This document shows positions 11,901-22,194 of a DNA stretch of 64,000 nt, in pieces. The position numbers and the translations under genes were made by a program. Source of the stretch: Hermetia illucens (Eukaryota > Arthropoda > Insecta > Diptera > Stratiomyidae); assembly GCF_905115235.1 (NCBI RefSeq), contig NC_051853.1, forward strand, positions 47,923,467 through 47,987,466, read 5' to 3'. Position 1 is the first letter of the stretch; every line of letters begins with the position of its first letter. The notes under the pieces are model-generated. The model searched no databases and was not told the origin of the DNA. It saw only the letters and a list, made by a program, of their open reading frames with translations.

Positions 11901-14900
11901 TAGGCAGCTCCCCGCCTCACTCATATTACCGGCCATCCTGAATATTGATCTCCTTGTCTGCATCTGTATGTGCAGATAGAGAAGGGTTAATCCCAGAAGG
12001 ACCTCCAGGGATGCCGTTGGGCATGTCCTCATTGCCCCACTGATACACACGCAAGCCAGCCTTTGGAGCTTATGAGCTGACATTTAACTAAAGCAGTCAT
12101 TTGTCTGTCTGATGTCTGAGGAAGATTCAAACATTTGCCTAACACAAGCACAGATGTTTTTTTGAAACAATTATTTTTTCAGATATTCGTCTGAAGAAGA
12201 TACGTCAGACAGATAGTCTGAATCATACAGCCGGGAGACGTTTACCTACACCAGATATAAGTTAATAATACTGTTTTGAGTATGTACATATGTCTTTCAA
12301 ATATACCAGGGACATTCTGTCGTGTCGTTCAAGGTGGGCGTTAGCCAATCTGTCATGTCCTATCGTTCCCAGGGAGTGCAAACCTTAATACGAATGTAAT
12401 TTCGCTTAAGACGTTTGGCAATGAGGACCCCTTCCGTCCTTTCCTTCGCAGGTGTTAATGCAGCGCTGTCTAATTAGACTTTAACAGCATTGATTGCTTC
12501 GCATGAGTATAACTCAGCATCTTCCTGATACTTTGTGACTACAACCAATGCTATATCATTGGGGCAACTCACCATCGTTGCCTCTTCGGAATCAGAATAT
12601 TAAATACATACATTGCACATGATGTTCTCCAGTATTGAACCCAATACGGGACTCTAAGACTCTCGCGGGGAAAACATACTCCTGGAGTCGGTCATCGGTG
12701 TCATACCAAACCTTCCCTCCGCTAAATAGCTATCGACAATAGCAGCGAGATAGGTGAAAACCATAATTGAATTGAATTGAATGTATTTCTGACGTCCAGG
12801 GTTACTCTCACGCAGTGCTTGCGAGTATTACTTTTTTCTTGAATCGCACTCTCGACCATGCCGGTAACCAATTTGACGACATTAATGGTTGATTTAGCTT
12901 TACAGAACTCATAGTGGCAATATGCACTGGCTCTCATCAACCGACTCAACAGATCACCCGCTCTAATACTTTACCCATAGTGTCTAGAATATACATAGGA
13001 AGAAGGGTTACCTGGAGGTTCACCAGCCTTAGGCAGCAATACCAGCTTCTATCCTCGGATAACTCAATGAACATGTCTGGCCTATATTTCACTACCTATC
13101 TCATATTGGGAGAGTGGGTTCAACTGCATGGGGAGCCGGCCTTTTCTCATGCGCAACCTACCACTTCCACCTTCCGATCACATCACGTATGGGTGACAGG
13201 TCTGCGCCGCCCAAGCTTTTCGTTCGAAATAATAACAAGTATGTTGTAAACAGGTAGGTATTCGCGAGGGCTTGGAGTTTTCTAGTGACAGTGGTGGTCA
13301 CTTTGTATGTGCTACTAACATATAGTGACACAGAAAGAACGCTAGTACAGAACAATCTCTACTTGCAGTGTTGTGATAAGTGCATTTCCAGCGAAAGTGG
13401 ATCTAGCACTGTTAATGCGTCGAGCGACATCCAGTTCTGTCGGCAGAAAGCAAGTTTCTATACATATATACACAGTAGAATCCCGTTGATTCATATGATC
13501 AAGGGGCTGATGATTTCATAAAAAATATGGGGATTCCCAATTATCAGTAATGGCAAAATAAAGAAAATTAAATTTGTACGAATAATCGATATACGAATTA
13601 TCGGGATTCTACTGTATATAAGTTGATTAATGCCTTCGCTGCTCTTCCCATTAAAGGAGTTAGAGAGATTGCGATGATCCGTCACACTGAGACCCTTGGT
13701 TTGGTTGGTATTTATCTTCGATTTAACTCTACTTGCCTCTCTTTCCAAATCTAGAGCCAGTTGTCAAGGTTCATGGCCCCATGAGAGCAAACAGATGTTA
13801 TCAGCGCAGTCGAGGTATTTGAGGAAAAGTGTCTTAGTCCATTGAACTTCTGCACATCTTCCGAACAAGGGAGCATGAACAGCCTCACCGATGGCAATAA
13901 GAATTAATATCGGTGTCAAGAGAAATTCCTCTGAGATTTTAATAGTATTTTTGGAATGCCCCTCCTGGGTAGAGCACGGCAAATACATTCCGTGTTCCCG
14001 CTCTCGAAAGTTTTCTAGAAATCAATGCAGAGCAGATGAAGTGAAAATCTAAACTCTGCGCACTGTTTCCAAATGATCCGTAAGCTGTTGATGTGGTCAC
14101 TACACGAGGATAGAAAGCGGAAACCAGCCTTAATTAAGCTTTCGAGATGTTCTTTGATGCGTTCTAGGATCATTTTACCTATTACCTTCGCGCTGCCGAG
14201 TAGCACGCAGATACCCCTCCAATTCTCACAGCCAAACGGAATCTTTGGAATCTTAACGATCAACCCCTTTTTCCACTCTCTGGGGAAAGTCTTGGATACC
14301 CAGGATTGGAAGTAGCAGATCTGGTGGTGTAGCGATAAATAACTCTGTGGAGTTTGTCAAATCCAGCGGTTCTACTTCATTTGGGTGCATTGATGGCAGA
14401 AATGGTTTCTCTTCTGTTTGGAGAAATAGTTCATATTCGCATGTTACGATGACTAAACATTTTACCCATAAAATGCGGAATTTAACCGGATGTGATACGG
14501 TTAAGAACCGTGATGAAGTGTTCTTTCCTCTTCAACTGCTCGTCATCGTGGATGAGGAGTCGACCGTCAACGTCCTTCACAGGAACATCGAAAGATTTTT
14601 GCAACAATTGTGTTTTGCGATATCTTCCGCTTTCCTGACCAGCGCAAAAGTAAATTTCCTCTTGCAACGTGCACAATACGCTGAACTCCCCAGGATTCGC
14701 TCGAAATCGGACCTCAAACACGTCACGGCAGGCACCATTTGCAGCGGTGAGTAGAACCTTCGATCCCTTCGTTTCATCGATCCGCTTTTATGATTCCACA
14801 GCCAATCATAACTTGTGCAGCCTCTTCATGGCCAACTACCTGCCTAGCAACTGAGAAAAGAGTATTTTTGATGGCGGATCAATTCTCAGCTGGGTTACTC

Positions 14901-17900
14901 AGTGTATTTGCCATCCGATCCGCAAGATAGCTCCCCCACTGTCGAACAACGGCTGGATCATACAAACGGCCGCTGTTGAACTTGTAGGATCGTAGCCCTC
15001 CAGCCTTGTGAGAAGTGGCGGGCGCAAATCAGATGGTGTTCCCTTTCGCGGCCGGTGTCAGTGCCATCTTTGTTACGCAAATCCTAAATCTATTGACAAA
15101 GTGGTCAATCTGGTTGTCCGTATGATATCGTTCAGTTGAAACTCAACTGATCTTATGGCAAGCTCTGTATTCGAATAATGTGCCACCAATGACGAGGCGG
15201 TGGGATCTGCAGAAATCCACAAACCCCCTGCATTATCGTTACGATTGCTAAGACCATGCTTGGCCATCACATGAGTTGTCAAAGCCAACCTTGACATTCA
15301 GATCACCCATCACGATCACAATGTTACCTATAGGAAGCTTCTCCCGAGCTGCATGTAATTGCTCATAGAAAGCATCCTTCCCCATTTTATTGGAAGCTTT
15401 CGTTGGTGCTTAGCACTCTACAATTGTAATGCACCTTAATCTGGACCGGAATCATACTGTCAACATCCTGTTGGAAGACAGCGCGCCTTGCGGTAGTCAG
15501 TAACAATTTGACACTTGGCTGTCCAGAATACAAAAGCATATTGCTTCAAGAGGCAGAGAAGTATTCTCCAGAGTTCCACCATATTATTTCACTTAGGCAT
15601 GGAATGTCCAGTTTATATCGTTGGAGATTGAGTTGGTGAAAGCGAGCACTCCTGAGGGACTTCGCTACCGTTGTTCAGTAGCGTGCATACATTCCAGAAA
15701 TCAAGCATAGTCCGCTTTCGGTAGCTAAAGGTCCTTGTCGTGAGGTAAACCACTATCCGAGGCATTGTTGACGTTTCAGTAGCGACAAAATTTCAAAATT
15801 TGCTGGTTGCTAGCCAGAAATTTCAATCCCCTTTAGTCGCCTCTTATGACAAGCAGAAAAGACTTTGAGTGAATTCTTAACCCCCAACTCACAGGGCTCA
15901 TACATTCAGTAATAATAGAGATATTAAGCTAATGAGTACCATCTATAAGACATTTTCCGCTATCTTGCCGGGCCTGATAATCCCATACGCCCAGAATATC
16001 ATCGGCTCATACCACACTTCACTCAAGGCAAATCAGCGACAGATCAAATTTTCTCTCTGCAGCAAGCGATGGAGAACTGGAATATGGACATCAGTTGCCC
16101 CATGTTGTCATCGAATTTAAGGTCGTCTATGATAACATAGCTAGGATAAAACTGTACACGGCTATGAGAGAATCATTATCCAGACCAAATTGATAAGACT
16201 GACTAGGCTGACCCTGAGCAATGTGCAAGGCCAAATAAAAGTAGCAGAATCACCCTTGTGACCATTCAACATCAGCAACGATCTAAGACAAGGAAATGCT
16301 CTTTCGTGTACCCCCAAATATACAAATTGCTTTCTTCCAAATCGACCAGACGACGCGAGATCTTGGGCTGCACATTAATGCAGGCAAAACGAAGAACATG
16401 GTGGCAACATCAGCACTAAAAAACAAAGAAGCAACAGCAACAAATGGCACTGGTCAAGCGAGAAAAATAAAGATAGGACTACAACTTTGATACCGTTAAA
16501 AATCTCTCCTATGTAGGGTCGAAAATCACAACCGATAACAGCTATGACGATAAAATCCGCGCATGGTTGTTGGTAGCCAACCGAGCCTATTTCAGCTTAC
16601 AAAATCTGCTCCGTTCAAAACGTCTCACCATTCAATCAAAGTTCTTACTGCTCAAGACAATAATATTGCCGTCATGTATTCCTCGGAGCAAGAAACATGG
16701 TGAACTCCTAACTACGTGCGAGAGAAGAATCCTCCGAAGAATTTTTGGCCCCCTACATGAGGATGGACGATTCCGTAGCCTACATAACGACGAAATCTAT
16801 GAGCGATACCACGACCGTCAGGTTGTAGATAAAATCCGGCTCAATAGGTTGCGGTGAGTAAGTTGTTTAATCCGTATGGGCGAGGATGGTCCAGCCTGGG
16901 AAGTCTATAAGGACATCTATGGTAGAAAAAGAAGACATGGCAGACCCTGCTTCAATGGAGCGATGGCGTAGGCCAAGGCGCCAGAGAGCTTTTAGGAATA
17001 TCAAATCGAGGGGCCTCGGCAAAAAACTGGGATGTCTGGAGCTCCTTATTAAAGCAGCCGAGACTAAGTACCCGCTGTTGCGCCGCTGATGATGATGAAT
17101 TAATGATAGTTAATTATGGTGGGAACCCAATAGGCAGCGCCTCAGAAACATTTGAAGCAGGAGGAGCGTAGAGGGAGAATGTGATCGGTCATGGATCTTC
17201 TTCTTCGATCGCGGCATTTTCATGGCTAGTGCAGAGACGTGTAAACGCGTGTCGATGGAATATCAGTGCAATATTTACCGGCGGGGCTTCAGAGTCAATT
17301 TCGCCGACATTTTAGATTTTTGGAATAGTTCTTCCTTTTACGTTGACTCCGACCAACTGTGTTGGTTTTTGGTCGATATTTAGTCCAATTGTATTGACTT
17401 GTTCTTCCATTTCTTCAGCCTTTGTCCCGTTCACAAGCGGGGTCGGCTCGTTGTGATCGGTTTCGCCATTTGGCTCTATCGAATGCCTGATCTAGGTGCA
17501 AACTTGCCACCGTTGTTTCGGCCGGCCTTTTGGTCGTTTACCATCGACTTCGATGTTCAGACCAATCTTGGCAAGTGGATTTTCGTTAGCACGAATTGCG
17601 TGACCATACGATCGAAGACGCCTATCTTACAAGTTTTCCACGATCGATGCAACCCCATAACGAATAAATATGTCACAAAGAACTTCTCTACGATATAGAC
17701 AATAACTTATCGATGGTGAGTGTCCTCATTTCGGACATGATCATACCGAGCCTGTAAACGATACCGTTTGTTGTCTTTGATACCTTATTATTTTCAATGA
17801 AAACGCCATCTCAACTCTAATTAAACAATCAAAGAAAGATTATTTTTAGAAGTATAAAATTGGCGGTTCGCAGTTGGGTTAGTAAGTAGACTTCGATCAA

Positions 17901-19078
17901 CAAAATTTAACCCACTTCGAGGAGACGTTTGGCTCAGTCGCCAGTGAGAGCATTATCGGCACAGGCATTAGCCTCGCTTTACGCAAAAGTATTCAAATGG
18001 TGCTTGCCCCGGTCAGATGTACCAATGAGCAGTAGAATAAGCCTATTGTGGCTCGGAAACAGATTATCACTCTTTTAACCTAAGCAGTTTACGGAGGTTT
18101 ATCTCAGATTATAAAAAATCATCGTAGAAATCGTAAAGCGACTTAAAAATGTTCCATCCAAAATTGAAGAAAGTATTTCTTCAATGTTCTGCAACTGTAC
18201 TTGTGTTTTTACTTCACACGCTGCAAACCCAGTCTCCTCTAGACCTGATAAGCAACCAGAAAGTAGCTACTAACCTGAAAGTAGTCCGACTCATCATCAA
18301 TAACCGTTGTTCGTTTTTCGCTGCTCCTATCATATTCAAGCAATCTATTTCGCTGCGCCAGCGCTTCCTCCCAACCTTTAGGACGATTTTGCTCCATGAG
18401 ACTCTTCTTCAGGTTTTCACCCTTTTTCGTGGACGATCGTATCATTTTCTTCTCTTCTTCGGTACACACGAGGTTTCCGCAGAACAAACAAGGCCCGCTT
18501 CCTTCCTGTTCACAAATTATACGTCCACATCGCAGGCAGTTGTTAATCAATTGATGCTTCCGAGCTTGACACTCGCATCGATGTCGACCCTTGAGGAGTA
18601 CTGTGTCGTTCAGATTCCCGTCTTTGGTGTAGAGACTCACAAATTTCTTCTTTTTCTTGCCGTCGTCCTTCGGCGGAGGTTCATTCTGCGGAAAGTATAA
18701 AGTTGTGAAATACCACCAAATTCCAGTGCCACTTTGTGATAAGACCCACCCTCTCAGGCTTCCTTGCATTCGAATTCAAGTTAGTTTTTTTGATGGTTTC
18801 CCTGCGTCCTGTGCCCCTGCTCCCATTCTGACCAATATTTTTACCTAAACAAGAGAGTATTCATACAAATGCACGCAATCAACAGATTACCTACCAAATA
18901 ATCTCTGCTTGAAGTCATTGATGAAAACTCGATGTTCCTGCAATTCGTAGTTTAGTAATGTTTGGAAATATTCATCAACTTCTTCGGATGATTTCATTCC
19001 CAGAATGAAAGAAATCATCTCGTCCGGAATCTCGAAATCTAGGCAGAGTGATAAACGCTCCTTGAGCCACTTGTCCAT
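5932..19078 (-). CDS. Trip4: Activating signal cointegrator 1 (ASC-1/TRIP4 homologue), 7 coding exons
   Basis: Transcriptional coactivator subunit of the ASC-1 complex, known in animals for ASCC-linked RNA/DNA repair and ribosome-quality control. Exons in reading order: 19078-18895, 18844-18750, 18685-18275, 6983-6529, 6475-6354, 6269-6075, 6014-5932. All introns are GT-AG and the total is 1545 nt, 514 residues (human about 580). Residues 1-60 match the N-terminal domain. Residues 130-167 are the C2HC5-type finger (CEC, NNCLRCGRIICEQEGSGPC, CGNLVC). HASRLNRKVTLDFGGR follows, and the ASCH domain starts near 366 (LSMHQPWASLLVAGIKK, HEGRSWYTAHRGRLWIAA, YPSGCLLGCV, SPFVFIC, KIYKIDPNIH). The start at 19078 is chosen because GCAATGG fits a eukaryotic start context; the frame above it has no ATG. 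Intron 3 is 11.3 kb; the others are 49-84 bp. Very secure identification from the family pattern. Confidence 0.93.
7121..8386 (+). CDS. LINE protein, N-terminal part with Myb-like domain
   Basis: A 421-codon frame. Residues 1-105 are basic and low-complexity. Residues about 106-168 form a Myb/SANT-like helix-turn-helix (KRMKWTEEMNLFIIRSYYE, then RFVERFPQF, QRVADQYRFITRS), which in R2-like elements recognises target DNA. Residues 200-400 are the conserved pre-RT region (PLHRPGIPRLYASPATP, RRRDSLRQDIARL, PVVEILDTLKQKLSVICSRLRRY). The frame stops at TAG 8384-8386 and continues in the same frame afterwards, so this and the next entry are two halves of one polyprotein. The first ATG at 7121 is the annotated start, but translation may begin elsewhere. 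Confidence 0.75.
   Translation: MRKVQELCSLADYSLRKLSTHLAARDKMHHQKMRRRKNLRSGTDNRRESSDLVTGSGSRNGQHGVETASRGAVRRLGATTTRSTAPPAAAVSPQSMATTSAGSRRKRMKWTEEMNLFIIRSYYEITAGAGTTSYRPLLHQRFVERFPQFAHVTVQRVADQYRFITRSDTIPATIRERVRLEVIGETGDRESMGAEAAASTTPRRTAGNRFSTRRSTLLHRPAEVSAEVRDEFQRACIEFSDMDPLHRPGIPRLYASPATPGILSQINDEIASRLCADMSLLQLQSLVYCGAVAAIRLHGQKIRFRVIGLSDKRDSPWKIRLERRRDSLRQDIARLIQISTGNASRRVRNKVQRVYRNYAIPFETPVVEILDTLKQKLSVICSRLRRYGESYSRRVQNATYARNQRSFFRSLNESQQSAQTI
8387..10783 (+). CDS. LINE protein, reverse transcriptase and restriction-like endonuclease part
   Basis: Continues in frame after the TAG at 8384; the first ATG is at 8393, giving 796 residues. The reverse transcriptase shows PKKDTVQDPADTRPITCL (about 109-124), CYIDYAKAFDSVP (188-200), RRGIFQGDSLSPLW (249-262) and the catalytic box YLDD (299-302) in place of the usual F/YADD. 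A knuckle C603-C606-H615-C620 follows, then the endonuclease core: KPD at 688-690, D705 in YIIDVAIP, and a downstream YVEKK lysine cluster. These cut and prime target DNA for target-primed reverse transcription. The frame is fully open to the end (GFSH). It lies antisense to TRIP4, so its expression would need its own promoter. Confidence 0.85.
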   Translation, partial: FSVTEAKEYWGGLWGLPAQHAEHAEWITAEGTRRANTPGMNFADVTEEEVRRAINISKNWRGPGLDRVQNFWYKKFTSVHSRLARSINEVMSRPEEFPPFLTAGITYLIPKKDTVQDPADTRPITCLPTLYKFITSIISGRINAHLETNNILSEEQKGCRVGSRGCKEQLIIDSVVVGQATRGQRNLFSCYIDYAKAFDSVPHTWLIEILHLYRIDPKLIKFLVTVMEGWHTTLSVRTSEGANTSEPIRIRRGIFQGDSLSPLWFCMALNPLSWLLNDARGHGFAIKYGLHAKCELTHLMYLDDIKLYAGTDNHLRSLLRIIDMFSRDIRMEFGLDKCRIQAIRKGHHEPHAGHSIGDLHIEAMTETDFYKYLGILQGTHARVGDLKEALLSEFLRRVKLVLKSHLSGKNKISALNVFAIPSLAYAFGILPWTKTDLESVQRRIRTTMSKFRMHHPKSAVERMNLPRDIGGRGVVDVAAQHHRQVDSLRAYFYSKEQASPLHAAVCKADCGLTPLNLKDRSFNPLSGVKSDQERIEEWKSKAMHGKHVNCLWQPFVDLHLSNRWLCAGELFAETEGFMCAIQDGVVATRAYKKLIMKERVENDQCRMCGSALETLDHLISGCTVMAPVQYITRHNAVCKVIHQNLAYKHGLITGTYPVYRYEPQAVLDSSAYSMYWDRQVLTDRHTAHNKPDVLLVDKTGRSAYIIDVAIPHNSNIERKYVEKKVNYEPLAREIKEIWRLERVVVVPIILSATGIVPKSLTASLDVLGLSHSLVQTMQKYTILHTCSMLRGVLDGFSH
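10938..11668. repeat. Dispersed TGTC-headed non-coding repeat, copy A (uninterrupted)
   Basis: About 730 bp starting ATCGATTCAACGTCTGTCTG, then a degenerate TGTC microsatellite, CTCAGAAACCACTGAATCGAT, AAAATTTGGTGAGAA, and further blocks shared with 54849-55551 and 58827-59480. It ends TTTTTTTAAGGTTTTGTTTG. It has no coding capacity. It serves as the unoccupied reference for the two copies that carry R1-type insertions. The family is unknown to me. Confidence 0.7.
11669..12090 (-). mobile_element. I/LOA-type LINE fragment, RNase H region
   Basis: A 144-codon minus frame (12083-11649) that reads CISGAMRTCPTASLEVLLGL and later WYTDGSLTAEGAGAG. The first is the conserved linker and the second the first catalytic motif (YTDGS) of the RNase H domain that I/LOA-group LINEs carry after the reverse transcriptase. 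The element is truncated on both sides and starts immediately at the end of repeat copy A. I saw no function for the fragment. Confidence 0.65.
12330..13110 (-). mobile_element. R1-clade LINE fragment, reverse transcriptase
   Basis: Decayed reverse transcriptase on the minus strand, parallel in detail to 53000-54000: the blocks for the post-palm region (about 12480-12560), the PQG region (12640-12700), the LDVRNTFNS-type palm (12790-12830) and the fingers (12980-13060, matching cttaggcagcaaca ccagcttct at 53914) occur in the same order and spacing. Many breaks, no long frame. Confidence 0.6.
13150..15900 (-). mobile_element. APE-type LINE (family C), long decayed copy
   Basis: Minus-strand element. 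From 5' (high) to 3' (low): a 5' end like the tract ttagtcgcctcttatgacaag at about 15835; endonuclease remnants near 15300-15070 (KHGLSNRNDN); reverse transcriptase fingers at 14263-14015 (NWRGICVLLGSAKVIGKMIL, AGFRFLSSCSDHINSLR); and a palm/post-palm part near 13990-13660 (ILILIAIGEAVHA, LDCADNICLLS). The same family occurs at 41491-41975 and 50330-50945. It is of the RTE/CR1-like APE type by remembered motifs. A pogo-like MITE sits inside at 13473-13614. Several frame breaks and stops. Confidence 0.6.
13473..13614. mobile_element. pogo/Tigger-like MITE
   Basis: A 142 bp non-coding insert with terminal inverted repeats CAGTAGAATCCCG, exact over 13 bp and extending imperfectly through a TTGATTC/ATAATTCG block. 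The CAGTAGAATC terminus resembles pogo/Tigger ends. The right flank is TA; the left flank is no longer exactly TA. It is nested in the family C LINE and is younger than it. Confidence 0.65.
15905..17100 (+). mobile_element. RTE-like LINE (family A), 5'-truncated copy
   Basis: Plus-strand remnant of reverse transcriptase (MSTIYKTFSAIL, PYAQNIIGSY, then VYDNIARIKLYTAMRE-like text) and the C-terminal domain (RRILRRIFGPLHEDGRFRSL at about 16725, then DEIYERYHD, DKIRLNRL and CFNGAMA-type end). It ends at a GATGATGATGAA tail at about 17088-17100. At least four other copies lie in the window (27835, 39740, 43720, 62285). Many frame breaks. Confidence 0.7.
17380..17760 (-). mobile_element. RTE-like LINE fragment (family B), 3' end
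   Basis: Aligns with 59640-59960. In that copy the minus strand resembles the conserved end GRPKQWWLDTLDGDLK followed by HPDQAFD. Here the same blocks (about gttcacaagcggggtcggctcgt, gaatgcctgatc, ggccggccttttggtcg) are seen but no frame is open. Confidence 0.5.
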
Positions 19079-19399
19079 TGCGGAATTACAGAAACTTTCC
19101 AAATTGCAACGAAGAAAACCCACTTGTCAACGATGGTCCCGGTAACGTAGAACTGGAAATGACAATCAGCTGTTATAAAACATTCATTGACCAGGGGCGT
19201 AGAGATTTACACATGGGCATGGGGTAATGCTGAAAATTTCAACCAAACAGTTTGCGCTGCAGGGAAAGGTGAAAAATGGATTTTGAAAGTGCTTATGACC
19301 ACGGTAATGAATGGAAGAAGAAATCTCATAATATTACTAAAAGGACGCATTGTGGTCTTCGAAGTACTTTGGTTTAGGGGTTAGGTTTTTTCATTTTAT
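19079..19399. other. TRIP4 5' flank
   Basis: Sequence upstream of the TRIP4 start codon. It should include the 5' UTR and promoter, but I find no TATA box at the expected distance and cannot place the transcription start. The coding-like frame just above the ATG (19079-19123, reading VGFLRCNLESFCNSA) lacks an ATG and is probably 5' UTR. Confidence 0.4.
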
Positions 19400-19650
19400 T
19401 AAATAATCCAATTGGATCAGGGCCTTGAAGTATGTTTGAACACTCATTCAAGATCGTAACGGTATACTGTAGGAAGCAAGCATTGCATTCCCCGGTGATT
19501 ATCTTGATTTGACTGAGTTATTCATTCAAAGCTGAGTTCACTGGTATCCGACATGCAGTCACGATGCAAATCCCACTGACACCAATGAAATTTAAACCGC
19601 TGCTTTCCATACGACAGCCTAGTGTTCTAGCCACTGAGGCATTCGCATAA
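19400..19650 (-). repeat. tRNA-derived SINE copy
   Basis: Minus-strand copy of the SINE best seen at 49779-50060, sharing the body (ggatcagggccttgaagt, ttcaagatcgtaacggt, ttgatttgactgagt, gctgagttcactggtatccgac) and a decayed tRNA-like head (gaaatttaaaccgctgc in place of the B box complement). Confidence 0.7.
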
Positions 19651-19799
19651 CCTTTATTAAGGGGGTAATTCCGTGTGTCGGATTCGCGGAATTGAATTTT
19701 TTTTGGCATCAATTGTATCTAGATATAGTGTAGAATATATGGGTAAAGTGATTTTTTGATATTCGTAGTCGTTCGGAAATTACAGTGTTTAACACGTGA

Positions 19800-22194
19800 G
19801 AAGTCACATGCCAGATTTATGTCAATCGCGTAATAAAACTCGTATTTATTGGTCCGAATGCCAACTTTTCTAAGTGCCCCCGTAGGCTGGAATCTATCCA
19901 GCGCAAAGAAAGAGCAAAAATTATCCCGCACTCTCGATCTGCTTCGTTCTTCCCCCATCTTGACAGACCCTTGCCTGTTCGTGTCCCGCAGCCTAACACT
20001 CTGCCTCATGCCAACTGGACCACAAATCGCGCATCCACTCTAATGTTGGAAAGTGAACTCTGCCTTCGAAACTACAATCGGAAATCACGCTCCAGTTAAA
20101 GAACCTGGTCACTATAAATACGGGTGCCTTTCCCCCTCAACTCTCCTCTTAGTCCGCGATAGAAACTAACTACTGCAGCGCAGGAAACGTGTATTTCACC
20201 GGTCACGGAACAGATGCAACGCTGAATACCGTCTCCTCTACGAGGTCATCAAAGACCTGTCCAGCAAAATCAATGGAGCTATTCGGTCCGAACTAAATGC
20301 ATCTTACAAGAAACTCCTCAAATCCCTCAAACCCGGCCCACAAGTTTTCTCAGTATTTAATCGATTGGCCGGAAGAAAAAGATATACTAACTTCAACCAA
20401 ACCCCGATAAAAATAGGTAACCTCCAGTGTCACTCCCCTGAGGAAAAAATATCCGCCTGCGTAGACTATTTCAGTCACTTATTCAGAGCCAAATCACCAG
20501 CGAACCCCATCTGGAGCTCGGTGGTCGCCAATGCTGTCAGCGATAAAAGGTTGAGCTTGGAAGGGTCTTACCTTTGCCCCTTTTCTCCCAGATGCCCGGC
20601 TGATACAGTCAGAACAGCCCCGTTCGCCTCCTTCTTTACCTCCCTAGAAGAAGTCAAACTTGCAATCTCCCGACGCAAGAATAAAAAATGTTCGGGCCCC
20701 GATGGCATCCCTAATTTTGTTCTGCGGAAGTGTGCGCTTACCATCAGTGAACGTCTCGCCATCCTCTTCAACAACTGCCTGAACAACGGCCACTTTCTGG
20801 TATCTTGGAAGTCAGCCCTCTTCATACCTATCCCTAAGAAGAGGTGCTCGGGCGATCTCAAAGATATGAGGCTCATCTCCCTTCTTTCCAATATTGGAAA
20901 AATCTTCGAACGTATCCCACTAAGTCACCTCAATAGACACTACTCCGCCATCATTCCACTTAATCAATTCGGCTTCGAAAACCTCAGATCCATCGAGCCG
21001 GCAATCCTGTACCTGCAAGACCATATCTTCAATCAACTGGAAAACAGGCATTGCATCATTGCCTGCGCCTTAGACCTTGAAAACTTATCCCCCACGACAA
21101 CGGCAACTCAGGCAGTCCTTCTCCCGGCCTCTTCCCCAAACGACAATGGTCTTCCCGCGTCAGGAGGGATCCTCTTCGCTGATGACACCATCCTATATGC
21201 GAGTGGTCTCAGGCCTTCAATAGCCTCCCTCTCTCAACATCCTAACCAACAAGGTCATCGCTTATTTCAACCGGTGGACACTTACCGTTAATTCCCTTAA
21301 GTCTGAGGTTATTTGCTTTAGAAACCCCAGTGGGAAGTGTCACTGGCGCACAGTACCAGAAAGCAAAAACCTGCATTTACGTATTGTTAACCACACACTC
21401 AAGCCGAAATCAAACATTAAATACCTGGGAATCTCCCTCAACAACAAACTCAAATCCAACCCTCACGTCAGATCTGCTATTGCCAATGCCTCTAAGGCCT
21501 CTGCTGCCTTAAAAAACCTCCTCTCATCCCGGGCCCTGTTTCCTGCCACCAAAACCCTTTTATACAAAACTCTTATTCGTCCAATCCTGACCTACGGTTT
21601 CCCAGCATGGGCTACCATGTTCTGGCAGTCAATCCCCGCGCAGGTGTAGATCACCTTTTATTATTTTTCTTTACTTAGTCCAGATTAAGACAATAGACAT
21701 TAATTAGCCTGTACAATAGCAATAGCATTAACTTCTTCCCTAAATGAAGGTCCCTCCTTCTACCAATTAGACTCCACAATACATGCCCCGCAATCCCACA
21801 GTCCTCTTCATCCCTCCCGCCTTGGATCACTGTCCTCGCACAGGTCCAAATCGAATAAAAGGTAGACCTTTCTCAGAATGCTACCACCATTGAGAAAGGA
21901 CTGCGCTTTACTCCAATTCCGTCGATCAATCCTGTCCACCGGTGGAGTACTATTTTGTGTTATGTTTGTTTAGTTGTAAGTTATAAATTATTCTTAGGTT
22001 TAAGCACATGTTATGTCAAATGAGCACTGACATGCACCACCTTTTCACTTTATCACATGTAACCGGCTAGCCCGGATATTTCCGTAGGTTAGCGTTACAT
22101 ACTTAATTAGTCACGCTTGAGCTTTTAAGTTATTATTCTTTTTGTACCGCACATGTATTTTTTTTCTTTGCTCAATAAATAAATCTGAAATCTG
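19800..22194 (+). mobile_element. Jockey-type LINE copy
   Basis: Plus-strand Jockey-like element. Decayed upstream sequence runs from about 19800. From about 20190 the text RCNAEYRLLYEVIKDLSSKI and KPGPQVFSVFNRLAGRKR leads into the reverse transcriptase (20365-21291), then post-palm sequence to 21640 (LKPKSNIKYLGISLNNKL in another frame). A 3' UTR follows to the tail ctcaataaataaatctgaaatctgaa at 22170-22195. The R1-type copy starts right after. Several frameshifts. Confidence 0.75.
20365..21291 (+). pseudogene. Jockey-type reverse transcriptase remnant
   Basis: An open stretch of 308 codons. Visible reverse-transcriptase motifs are SGPDGIPNFVLRKCA (fingers), SWKSALFIPIPKK, IEPAILYLQDHIFNQL, a palm start (CALDLE) and then, after a deletion, GILFADDTILYASG with the FADD catalytic box. 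The second palm segment between LDLE and the FADD box is largely missing, so the polymerase would be inactive. The downstream thumb region is in a different frame. Confidence 0.7.

Larger units (their letters stand above)
6984..18274 (-). other. TRIP4 intron 3, expanded by transposons
   Basis: An 11,291 bp phase-0 intron separating the zinc-finger exon (ending SDYFQ) from the linker exon (starting SNSVW). The donor is CAG|GTTAGT and the acceptor a pyrimidine-rich tract ending TTGCAG. It holds a near-complete LINE in antisense orientation plus fragments of at least six further elements, listed separately. The stretches 12091-12329, 17101-17379 and 17761-18274 inside it show nothing I can identify. 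Confidence 0.85.

Noticed and set aside
18149-18700. 183-codon plus-strand frame over the TRIP4 zinc-finger exon
   Set aside because: Antisense shadow of a well-supported exon; no recognisable domain.
19079-19123. Upstream extension of TRIP4 reading VGFLRCNLESFCNSA
   Set aside because: There is no ATG in frame; the ATG at 19078 has a good start context and fits the family N-terminus.
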